The notes beneath the pieces were generated by a model, which had not been told where the DNA came from, made no database searches, and saw only the letters and a list, made by a program, of their open reading frames with translations. Positions 21,751 to 28,341 of a stretch of 38,614 nt of DNA are shown here, piece after piece. Made by a program: the position numbers and the translations under genes. Source of the DNA: Micromonospora tarensis (GTDB taxonomy: Bacteria; Actinomycetota; Actinomycetes; Mycobacteriales; Micromonosporaceae); NCBI RefSeq assembly GCF_016803395.1, contig NZ_JAEVHL010000034.1, positions 1 through 38,614 of the forward strand, given 5' to 3'. Within the stretch, counting starts at the first letter, position 1, and the number at the start of each line of letters is the position of its first letter.

Positions 21751-22460
21751 GCGGCGAGCCGTTGAACGTGTTGGAGCTGTTCGCCGGCATTGGCGGGTTG
21801 TCGCTGGGGTTGCAGCGGGCGGGGATGCGGATCGTCGGGCACGTCGAGATCAACCCGTTCTGCCGCGCCATCCTGCACAAGCACTGGCCGGAGGTGCCCT
21901 GCCATGACGACGTTCGCACTGCCCTCACCTGGTGGCGCTCACAGCCTCGACCACGCGTCGATGTCGTCGCCGGTGGCTACCCCTGCCAGCCGGATTCCCT
22001 GGCCGGTCCCCGGCGGGGCACCGACGACGAACGGTGGCTGTGGCCCGAGATGGCCCGGGTCATCCACGCTCTGCGCCCCCGATACGTCATCGGAGAGAAC
22101 GTCCTCGGCCACCGCACCCGGGGACTTCGTTTCGTGCTCCGAGATCTCGAACGCCTCGGATACACCACCCGTGCCGGCGTTGTCCGCGCTTGCGAGATGG
22201 GCACCCCACACCCACGACCCCGCCTGTTCATCCTGGCCCACACCAACAGCCAGGGACGGCCGGCGCGGCGCTGGCTGGAACCGGCCAGGACGGCCCCTGT
22301 CCGAGAGAGCCGGTGGCCCGCTGAACCCGGAGTGGGTCGAGTGGCTCATGGGCTTCCCGACCGGGTGGACCGCGTTACCGCCCTCGGAAACGCCGTCGTC
22401 CCCGCCGTCGCCGAACACATCGGCGGCATCATCCTCGACCACCACACCCAGAGGCGGTGA
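21747..22460 (+). CDS. DNA cytosine-5 methyltransferase with out-of-frame target-recognition region
   Basis: 237 aa, short for the family. Motif I ELFAGIGGLSLG (10-21), motif IV GGYPCQPDS with catalytic Cys80 (PFS is usual, here PDS), motif VI GENV (116-119), motif VIII TPHPRPRLFILA (153-164) and motif X GNAVVPAVAEHIG near the end are in one frame. The part between VIII and X (22231-22371) reads in this frame as Arg/Pro-rich filler, while another frame reads PTPTARDG and NPEWVEWLMGFPTGWT, conserved in related methyltransferases. Two compensating indels, or a deletion plus an indel, are likely. The catalytic half is intact, but specificity is probably lost or changed. No cognate restriction enzyme is encoded nearby, so it would be a solitary methylase. 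Confidence 0.75.
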   Translation: MSGEPLNVLELFAGIGGLSLGLQRAGMRIVGHVEINPFCRAILHKHWPEVPCHDDVRTALTWWRSQPRPRVDVVAGGYPCQPDSLAGPRRGTDDERWLWPEMARVIHALRPRYVIGENVLGHRTRGLRFVLRDLERLGYTTRAGVVRACEMGTPHPRPRLFILAHTNSQGRPARRWLEPARTAPVRESRWPAEPGVGRVAHGLPDRVDRVTALGNAVVPAVAEHIGGIILDHHTQRR

Positions 22461-22464
22461 CCCC

Positions 22465-24033
22465 GTGCCGACCGACATCACACGCCTACAGATCGGCACC
22501 GGCCCGGAAACCATCCGTGTACTCAAAAAGGAACTGGCGAACGGGCTGCTGCCCGACACGTACGTATCCGGTGGTGCGCTCGTGCACATGGAGGCCGTCT
22601 CCGGTGGCCTGGCCGTCGCCGCCGACGAGGACTCCCCGCTCCCGGTGTCCGCGAGCACCATCAACCCCGCCGGCCTGGCTGGGCTGCTCGCCGAACACGC
22701 CCGCGTCTACCGCACCAAAATCCGCAAGGACGACCAGGGCAACCCGGAACCCTACGACGAGGAAACCACCCCCTCGCGGGAGGTGCTGTCGGCCGTGCTG
22801 GCCGGGAAGACGTGGCCGGGCCTGCCGGCGCTGCGTGGCGTCATCGGTGCCCCGGTGCTGCGCCGAGACGGCACCCTGTTGCAGCAGCCCGGTTACGACC
22901 CGGCCACCGGTTTTTACCTCGCCTCGAAAGTGGCGCTGCCGGCCGTGCCGGACGCGCCCACCGCCGAGCAGGTAACCGAGGCCCGGCAATTCCTGCTCGG
23001 GCGGTTCCTGCGCGATTTCCCGTGGTCGTCGGCCGCTGACCGGGCGAACTACATCGCCTTGTTGGCCACGCCGATCCTGCGGCACTTCACCCGCAGTTTG
23101 ACTCCGTTCGCGCTGATCGACGCGACCATGCCGTCATCCGGCAAATCCATCCTGACCGCCGGGCCAGGCATGCTCTACGGCCAGCGCGTCATGCCCTGGG
23201 CCTACACCGAAGAAGAACTCCGCAAGTCCATCACAGCCGTGTTCGCCGAACAGGTCGGCGTGGTCATCTGGGACAACCTCGCCGAAGGAACCGTCATCGA
23301 CTCCGCGAACCTCGCGCTACTCGTCACCGCCGGGGTCTGGTCCGACCGCCAACTAGGCGCGTCCCGCAACATCGCCACCGTCAACGACCGGCTCTGGATG
23401 GCCACCGGCAACAACCTCCAAGTCGGCGGAGACATGGCCTCCCGCACCGTGCGGGTGCACCTCGACCCGGACATGCCCCGCCCCGAACTGCGCGACCAAT
23501 CCGGATTCGGTATCCCGCACCTCGACCAATGGATCACCGACCCCGCGAATCAACTCACCGTCCTGTGGCACCTTCTCGTGCTGGTGCTCGACTGGACCCG
23601 CCAAGGCGCACCCCGCGTCACCGGCCTGTCCATGCGCCAGTTCACCCCGTGGGCGCAGTACCTCGGTGGGTTCCTCGCCCACCACGGCATCGACGGATTT
23701 CTCACCAACGCGGCCGACGTGCGCGGCATCGACGAAGACGAACAACGCTGGGGCGCGTTCCTCGCCTGCTGGCACGACCGACACGGCAGCAGGCCCCTCA
23801 CCTCCGCCGACCTACGCCGAGACGCAGAACCCATGCACCTGGGCAGCGATGAACACGACCCCTGGGACGGGCAGTTCATCACCACCCCCGCCGGACGCCT
23901 ACCCAACGCGCTGCAACTCGGCCGGCTCCTCACCGGGCAAGCCGGGCGGTGGCGCGGCAACCACGTCCTGCGCACCGGCACGCATGAACGCGGCAACCGG
24001 GGCGTCTACTGGGTCGAACGCCGCGACGACTAA
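22465..24033 (+). CDS. SF3-like Rep ATPase/helicase partner of the Prim-Pol
   Basis: 522 aa from GTG 22465, four bases after the methyltransferase stop, with GAGGCGGTG upstream. The longer frame that runs back into the methyltransferase is rejected. The N-terminal 200 residues carry no motif I recognise. Then come Walker A DATMPSSGKS (about 220-229), Walker B GVVIWDN (about 264-270), a sensor-1-like LWMATGNN and MASRTVRVHLD with a candidate arginine finger. This order fits superfamily 3/AAA+ replicative helicases that work with Prim-Pol primases in plasmids and phages. In AICEs with Prim-Pol this gene replaces RepSA. The iteron array after its stop is a likely substrate region. Confidence 0.78.
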   Translation: MPTDITRLQIGTGPETIRVLKKELANGLLPDTYVSGGALVHMEAVSGGLAVAADEDSPLPVSASTINPAGLAGLLAEHARVYRTKIRKDDQGNPEPYDEETTPSREVLSAVLAGKTWPGLPALRGVIGAPVLRRDGTLLQQPGYDPATGFYLASKVALPAVPDAPTAEQVTEARQFLLGRFLRDFPWSSAADRANYIALLATPILRHFTRSLTPFALIDATMPSSGKSILTAGPGMLYGQRVMPWAYTEEELRKSITAVFAEQVGVVIWDNLAEGTVIDSANLALLVTAGVWSDRQLGASRNIATVNDRLWMATGNNLQVGGDMASRTVRVHLDPDMPRPELRDQSGFGIPHLDQWITDPANQLTVLWHLLVLVLDWTRQGAPRVTGLSMRQFTPWAQYLGGFLAHHGIDGFLTNAADVRGIDEDEQRWGAFLACWHDRHGSRPLTSADLRRDAEPMHLGSDEHDPWDGQFITTPAGRLPNALQLGRLLTGQAGRWRGNHVLRTGTHERGNRGVYWVERRDD

Positions 24034-24035
24034 CC

Positions 24036-24280
24036 CGGCTAAACCATCCCTGCATCTCGGCAACTCGGCATCTCGGCAAAACCTGCGTCCTACCTGGGAA
24101 AACACCTTGCCGAGATCAAGGAAGTAGAGAACCTCCGATCTCGGCAACTCGGCACCGATCTGCCGAGAACAAAGCCGGTTGCCGAGATGACTCCACCAAC
24201 CCCGCCGCCATCTCGGCAACCGTTTCCCCAGCTCGACGCCCTATCTGCCGAGATGCCGAGATGCAGGGATGGTTTAGCCG
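24036..24280. repeat. iteron array with flanking 27-bp inverted repeat, candidate replication origin
   Basis: ATCTCGGCA, in either orientation, starts at 24054, 24070, 24108, 24138, 24161 (last base differs), 24180, 24210, 24246 and 24254, and two ACTCGGCA variants start at 24063 and 24147: eleven units in 209 bp. A perfect 27-bp inverted repeat (24036-24062 and 24254-24280) encloses the array and contains its outermost units. No gene lies here. Position directly after rep, repeat density and symmetry suggest the origin bound by Rep; a regulatory role for xis/int is possible as well. Confidence 0.72.
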
Positions 24281-24326
24281 CTCTCACGCAGGACAACCGG
24301 CCGCCCGCCGCTGCCGACCCACTTCC

Positions 24327-24418
24327 GCGACCCGCTGAGAGCCACACAGCCAGATCCGCGCATGGCTTTACCCCAGCCCATCACGGATCTTGGCTGTACG
24401 GGGCTCTCAGCGGGTCGC
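24327..24418. repeat. 92-nt imperfect palindrome between the iterons and xis
   Basis: Outer arms of 17 bp are perfect (24327-24343 with 24402-24418). Inside, ACAGCCA pairs with TGGCTGT and GATCCG with CGGATC, leaving a loop of about 25 bases. It could fold as a long hairpin in single-stranded DNA or RNA. It may be part of the origin, a single-strand origin, a terminator for rep, or a binding site controlling xis/int. The bases from 24419 to 24540 hold only the xis ribosome site. Confidence 0.65.
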
Positions 24419-24540
24419 TCTGCGCCCTTCTGTAGCGACGCCTTCCCGTCTCTCCACATCTGACCCACGCCGACCGAAAAGCCCTCACCGTGCGTCTCAG
24501 CCGGCCACGACCCACGATCCGCCACCAAGGAGGCACGCGC

Positions 24541-24897
24541 GTGAAGCCGGACACCCCCAAGCTTCACCCAGACAAGCCAGGTTCCCCCGGAACGCTCTAC
24601 CGCCCTGCCGAAGTTGCCAAAATCCTTCGCTGTTCGGAGTGGTGGGTAAAAGAGCAGGCCCGTAACGACCGGATTCCCTATAGCTGGATTGGGGGAAGCT
24701 ACCGGTTCACTGACGAACATATTGCTGAGATCGTTCGACTGTTCGAGCGCCGACCTGCGGTCGATCCGCAATTGGGCCATGCAGCTTCCACCCCACGCCG
24801 CAGCCGATCAGGAGGCACTGATCCGGCAGTCCAACTCAAGGCGCGACCGCCCCGCCGGGCGCGGCGTGTGGCCGGACAAGCGCCCCTCGCTGCCTAG
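24541..24897 (+). CDS. xis: excisionase-type helix-turn-helix protein (Xis)
   Basis: 118 aa from GTG 24541, with AAGGAGG seven bases upstream. The domain LYRPAEVAKILRCSEWWVKE, then RIPYSWIGGSYRFTDEHIAEIVRLFE, is a MerR/excisionase-like winged helix-turn-helix. The C-terminal 50 residues are basic and probably disordered (TPRRSRSGG, then RPPRRARR). In AICEs such proteins bend DNA at the att sites and steer the integrase toward excision. The gene ends 64 bases before the integrase start, as in most xis-int pairs. The element has the usual order rep-xis-int-att. Confidence 0.85.
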   Translation: MKPDTPKLHPDKPGSPGTLYRPAEVAKILRCSEWWVKEQARNDRIPYSWIGGSYRFTDEHIAEIVRLFERRPAVDPQLGHAASTPRRSRSGGTDPAVQLKARPPRRARRVAGQAPLAA

Positions 24898-24961
24898 GAA
24901 TTCTGTTTCCGGTGCCGCTCGGCCTCATGCCGGGCGCACGTCCTATGAGAAGGAGGCTGAT

Positions 24962-26476
24962 TTGGGATACGCCGAAAATCGCGGAGATTACTGGCGCGGC
25001 CGGTACAAAACAAGGTCCGGCAGGTACGGGACCGTCAGTGACTCGACCGGCGGGACTGTTCGCTTCCGCACCAAGCGTGAGGCTGAACGCGCCGCCAATG
25101 ACGAGGAGGCCAAAGTGCGCGCCGGCCGCCTCCGCGACCCTGCGGCAAGCCGGATTACCTTCGGGCAGTACGTCAGCGCGTGGTACGCCGCCCAAGACCT
25201 GGCCGCGTCGACGTTGCAGAACTATAAGCGGCACATCGAGGAGCATTTGCTGCCCGCGTTCGAGCACGCGGCGATTGCTGGCATGACAGCTACGGACGTG
25301 GCCGCCTGGGAAAAGAAGGAAAGGGCTCTCGGCTATGCCGAGTCGAGTATCAAGACTTGGCGCGCTACCCTTCACCTGATCCTTGCTGACGCTGTAGAAG
25401 AGGGGCTGCGGGATTCCAATCCCGCCACCCGACGCCGTGGGCGGGGTAAACGCGCTGGCCGCTCACGCAATCGCGGCCCGGAGAAGGCCGTTACGGACCC
25501 GCTTGGCATCTTGCTGCTTGCTGAGCGCGCCGCGCTCTTGTCCGGCCGCGACGACGAATTTACGGCCGTTGTGCTCAAGGGTTACACGGGCATTCGGTGG
25601 GGCGAACTGGTCGGGCTGGAGACACAATACGTGCGTTCAACCAGTCTGAGAGTGGAGTGGCAGCTATACGAACTTGACACCGGTGAACTGCACCGCTGCC
25701 CACCTAAGGATGATTCCCACCGTACGATCGATCTGCCGCCGTGGTTATCCGGGCTGGTGTCCGATCACATCGCGAGCACGGAACCTAAGCCGTGCTCTTG
25801 CCACGGGCTGAAATACGTCTTTGGCGGCTATCGGGCCGCTAATGGGGCGGCACAGCGACCAGGGCCAAAGCTTGTCGACGTTGCCCGCCGCGCAGGCGTA
25901 TCGACCGGTACCGCCTCTGCGGCCATGAACCATTCAGAGGTCGTGCGGGAGGCGACGCGCGTCAAGGTTCTGGCTGCGGCCGAAGACCTCGGATATGTCC
26001 GTGGCGCTGGATCGTCGGGGGAGTTGGCCGCTCACTGGCGGCGCAACAGCTTCGCTACGTGGCTTTTCCACCCGTCGGCCACCGGTTGGTACCCGAAGAA
26101 GGCCCCGCAGCAGGCGCGGCCGGTGCCGCTGCTGGCTGACCCATGGCCAGGTGTGCCCGCGCGTGGCCGGAACGCCGCCGCGCGCGCTGAATCGTGTTGG
26201 CTGCCGATCGCGCCCGGTCTGACGCCGCATGGACTTCGGCACACGCACAAGACGGTCATGGTCGGCGCGGGCGTTCCTCCGAAGCTGATGGATGACCGGA
26301 TGGGGCATGAGGACGGTTCGATTCAGGCTCGCTATTCGCACGTCACGCACGACATGCGGCACCGACTCGTGATCGCGCTCACTGATCTGTGGGAAGCGTC
26401 GCTTGTAGCCCGCCGGGAGATGTCGCCCGGCTCACCCGTGGCCGCGCTGGACCGGCTACTGAAGGTGCCTGCGTAG
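24962..26476 (+). CDS. int: tyrosine integrase with an internal LacI-type helix-turn-helix
   Basis: 504 aa from TTG 24962, chosen because AAGGAGG lies five bases upstream; a frame open from 24689 overlaps xis. The N-terminus has an arm-binding domain (GYAENRGDYWRGRYKT and the following residues), then a SAM-like core-binding domain (FGQYVSAWYAAQDLAASTLQ). Catalytic residues: Arg212 in TGIRWGEL, His423/Arg426 in TPHGLRHTHK, the histidine of MGHEDGS, and Tyr458 in ARYSHV. Residues about 303-350, between the first Arg and the HxxR box, read VDVARRAGVSTGTASAAMNH and then VLAAAEDLGYVRG, a LacI-type DNA-binding domain. One Leu uses TTA (25745). It acts on the adjacent att core in tRNA-Pro. Confidence 0.92.
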   Translation: MGYAENRGDYWRGRYKTRSGRYGTVSDSTGGTVRFRTKREAERAANDEEAKVRAGRLRDPAASRITFGQYVSAWYAAQDLAASTLQNYKRHIEEHLLPAFEHAAIAGMTATDVAAWEKKERALGYAESSIKTWRATLHLILADAVEEGLRDSNPATRRRGRGKRAGRSRNRGPEKAVTDPLGILLLAERAALLSGRDDEFTAVVLKGYTGIRWGELVGLETQYVRSTSLRVEWQLYELDTGELHRCPPKDDSHRTIDLPPWLSGLVSDHIASTEPKPCSCHGLKYVFGGYRAANGAAQRPGPKLVDVARRAGVSTGTASAAMNHSEVVREATRVKVLAAAEDLGYVRGAGSSGELAAHWRRNSFATWLFHPSATGWYPKKAPQQARPVPLLADPWPGVPARGRNAAARAESCWLPIAPGLTPHGLRHTHKTVMVGAGVPPKLMDDRMGHEDGSIQARYSHVTHDMRHRLVIALTDLWEASLVARREMSPGSPVAALDRLLKVPA

Positions 26477-26499
26477 AGGTCGCTGGGAGACGCGATTTT

Positions 26500-26527
26500 C
26501 AAGATTTTCTCCCAGATCTCTCCCACG
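26500..26527. promoter_or_regulatory. possible integrase/Xis arm-type sites, right end
   Basis: CAAGATTTT (26500-26508) followed by TCTCCCAGATCTCTCCC. Near the left att the same elements occur as TCTCCCAAATCTCTCCC and AAAATCTTG, with the short element inverted relative to the long one. Location and reuse at both ends suggest protein binding sites. Confidence 0.45.
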
Positions 26528-26542
26528 GACACTCTCGGGAGA

Positions 26543-26586
26543 CAGTTCAGGGCCGGCCCCCTTTGTGGGGAACCGGCCCTGAACTG
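26543..26586. terminator. strong stem-loop between int and tRNA-Pro
   Basis: 14-bp perfect arms CAGTTCAGGGCCGG and CCGGCCCTGAACTG with an inner CCCC/GGGG pairing. It can end int transcripts from one side and tRNA-Pro transcripts from the other. Confidence 0.8.
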
Positions 26587-26590
26587 GCCT

Positions 26591-26673
<83 letters not shown>

Positions 26674-26742
26674 AGGCGTGCCGACAAATAGTAGCCCACC
26701 CGCTCCGATGGTCAAACTCGGTACCCCCGCCGCCCGGCGCCC

Positions 26743-26824
26743 CCATGATCCGCACAACTTCGGCGATGTAGTGGCCTCGCGGCGCGACGAGACCACTACA
26801 TCAGGGAAGTTGTGCGGATCATGG
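26743..26824. repeat. 82-nt palindromic hairpin element (GATCCGCACAACTT type)
   Basis: 19 bp of pairing (CCATGATCCGCACAACTTC with its complement), a 3x3 internal loop, 10 bp more (GATGTAGTGG/CCACTACATC), then a short CTCG/CGAG tip. It lies between tRNA-Pro and the convergent end of the metallophosphoesterase gene. It may be a small dispersed palindrome or MITE-like unit that also terminates transcription. Confidence 0.7.
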
Positions 26825-26870
26825 AGCGCGCGCGATGGCAAGCACGCGCGAGCGCGTACCGCGCAGCGCG

Positions 26871-27764
26871 TCAGCGGGGGATCAGGGTGAGGATGCTGGC
26901 CTCCGGGGGGCAGGCGAAGCGGATCGGGGCCGTCGGGTGGGTGCCGAGGCCGGCGGAGACGTGCAGCCAGGAGTCCGAGCCCGGCCACCGGTGCAGACCG
27001 CGCGCCATCGAGCGGGGCAGGCCGCAGTTGGTGACCAGCGCCCCGAAGCCCGGTACGCAGACCTGACCGCCGTGGGTGTGCCCGGCCAGCAGCAGCCCGA
27101 AGCCGTCCGCTGCCATCTGGTCGAGCACCCGTGGCTCGGGGGAGTGCGTCAGCGCGATGGAGAGGTCGGCCGAGGACGACACCGCGCCGGCCACCGAGGG
27201 GTAGTCGTCCCGGTCGATGTGCGGGTCGTCGACCCCGACCAGGTCGAGCTGCCGACCGCCGGCCTTGAGCATGGTCCGGGCGTTGTTGAGGTCTGCCCAG
27301 CCCGCGCCGGTGAAGACCTGGCGCAGCTCCTCGTAGGGCAGCTCGACGCCCTCGGTGTACTCCCGGTCGGGCAGGAAGTAGGTGAACGGGTTCTTCAACA
27401 CCGGGCCGGTGTAGTCGTTGGAGCCGAACACGAACGCACCCGGGTAGTCCAGCAGCGGTTGCAGGGCACGCAGCACCCCGGGCACCGCGTCCGGGTGGGC
27501 CATGTTGTCGCCGGTCACCACCACCAGGTCGGGGTCTAGGGCGGCCAGCGACGCCACCCAGCGCTGCTTGCGCGCCTGGTTGGGCATCATGTGCAGGTCC
27601 GACAGGTGCAGCACGCGCAGCGGTTCCGCGTCGGCCGGGAGCACCGGCACGTCGTACCGCCGCACTGTGAACATATTGCGCTCGACGAGCGACGCGTACC
27701 CGAGGGTGGCCGCGCCGATCGTGGCGGTTCCGGCGGCGAGCCGGAATAGTGTGCGCTTTCGCAT
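26871..27764 (-). CDS. membrane-anchored metallophosphoesterase (YkuE/YaeI-like)
   Basis: 297 aa from the ATG at 27764 ([20 protein letters not shown]); the longer frame to 27992 would overlap the divergent YqeY gene. An N-terminal hydrophobic segment anchors or exports the enzyme. Calcineurin-like motifs follow in order: LSDLHM (DxH), TGDNMAHPD (GDxx), GSND (a variant of GNHD, Ser for Asn or His), ALTHSP, and GHTHGGQ. These residues bind two metal ions. The related YkuE acts on undecaprenyl-linked or UDP-linked envelope intermediates or lipids; the substrate here is not known. The start codons of this gene and the YqeY gene are 26 bp apart, so they share a promoter region. Confidence 0.88.
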   Translation of the reverse strand: MRKRTLFRLAAGTATIGAATLGYASLVERNMFTVRRYDVPVLPADAEPLRVLHLSDLHMMPNQARKQRWVASLAALDPDLVVVTGDNMAHPDAVPGVLRALQPLLDYPGAFVFGSNDYTGPVLKNPFTYFLPDREYTEGVELPYEELRQVFTGAGWADLNNARTMLKAGGRQLDLVGVDDPHIDRDDYPSVAGAVSSSADLSIALTHSPEPRVLDQMAADGFGLLLAGHTHGGQVCVPGFGALVTNCGLPRSMARGLHRWPGSDSWLHVSAGLGTHPTAPIRFACPPEASILTLIPR

Positions 27765-27789
27765 GGCGTTCAGGGTAGTTTGACCGTCC

Positions 27790-28245
27790 ATGAGCACGCT
27801 GAAGGACCGCCTCACCGCCGACATGCGTTCCGCGCTCAAGGCGCGCGACGAGCTGACCACCTCCACGCTGCGGATGGCCCTGGCCGCCGTCGGCACCGCC
27901 GAGGTCGCCGGCAAGGCCAAGCGCGAGCTCACCGATGACGAGGTGCTCGCGGTGCTGACCAAGGAAGCCAAGAAGCGTCGGGAGGCGGCCACCGCGTTCG
28001 CCGACGCCGGCCGCGCCGAGCAGGCCGCGAAGGAGGCCGCCGAGGGCGAGGTGCTGGACCGCTACCTGCCCAGGCAGCTCTCCGACGCCGAGCTGACCGA
28101 ACTGGTGTCGGGGGCGCTCGCCGCGGGCGGCTTCACCGGGAAGGCCCAGATGGGCCCGGCCATGAAGGCGGCCCAGGCCGCGGTGGCTGGCCAGGCCGAG
28201 GGTGGCCGGGTGGCCGCCGAGGTACGCCGACAGCTCGGTCTCTGA
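27790..28245 (+). CDS. GatB/YqeY domain protein
   Basis: 151 aa, MSTLKDRLTADMRSALKARD at the start, then STLRMALAAVGTAE, and KEAKKRREAATAFADAGRAE and YLPRQLSDAELTELV in the middle. This is the stand-alone YqeY fold, related to the tail domain of the GatB subunit of tRNA amidotransferase. Its length is usual for the family. The role is uncertain: tRNA binding is assumed from the fold. It is divergent from the metallophosphoesterase and convergent with the penicillin-binding protein gene, with a hairpin terminator between. Confidence 0.92.
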   Translation: MSTLKDRLTADMRSALKARDELTTSTLRMALAAVGTAEVAGKAKRELTDDEVLAVLTKEAKKRREAATAFADAGRAEQAAKEAAEGEVLDRYLPRQLSDAELTELVSGALAAGGFTGKAQMGPAMKAAQAAVAGQAEGGRVAAEVRRQLGL

Positions 28246-28289
28246 CCCAGCGGGTCAGCGGCGGCAGCCGCTCGCTGGTCCGGACAGAC

Positions 28290-28323
28290 AACGGGCGGCA
28301 CCCGAGGAGGGTGCCCGCCCGTT
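28290..28323. terminator. bidirectional terminator between YqeY and PBP genes
   Basis: Arms AACGGGCGGCACCC and GGGTGCCCGCCCGTT (one bulged C) between two convergent genes. Confidence 0.8.
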
Positions 28324-28341
28324 CGTGTCCTGCTCGTCGGC

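Noticed and set aside
21790..24033. 747-codon frame covering methyltransferase and rep as one fused protein.
   Set aside because: Its first 225 codons lie across the methyltransferase in another frame and lack motifs I and IV; the real rep start is GTG 22465. The frame is informative only for the displaced target-recognition segment.
24036..24280. CRISPR array.
   Set aside because: Units are 9 bp, in both orientations and irregularly spaced; no cas genes are present.
24689..24961. Longer integrase start overlapping xis.
   Set aside because: No ribosome site, and it would overlap most of the xis C-terminus in another frame; TTG 24962 has a perfect AAGGAGG.
27765..27992. N-terminal extension of the metallophosphoesterase.
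   Set aside because: It would run antisense through the start of the well-supported YqeY gene and lacks any domain; [12 protein letters not shown] is a normal membrane-anchored start.
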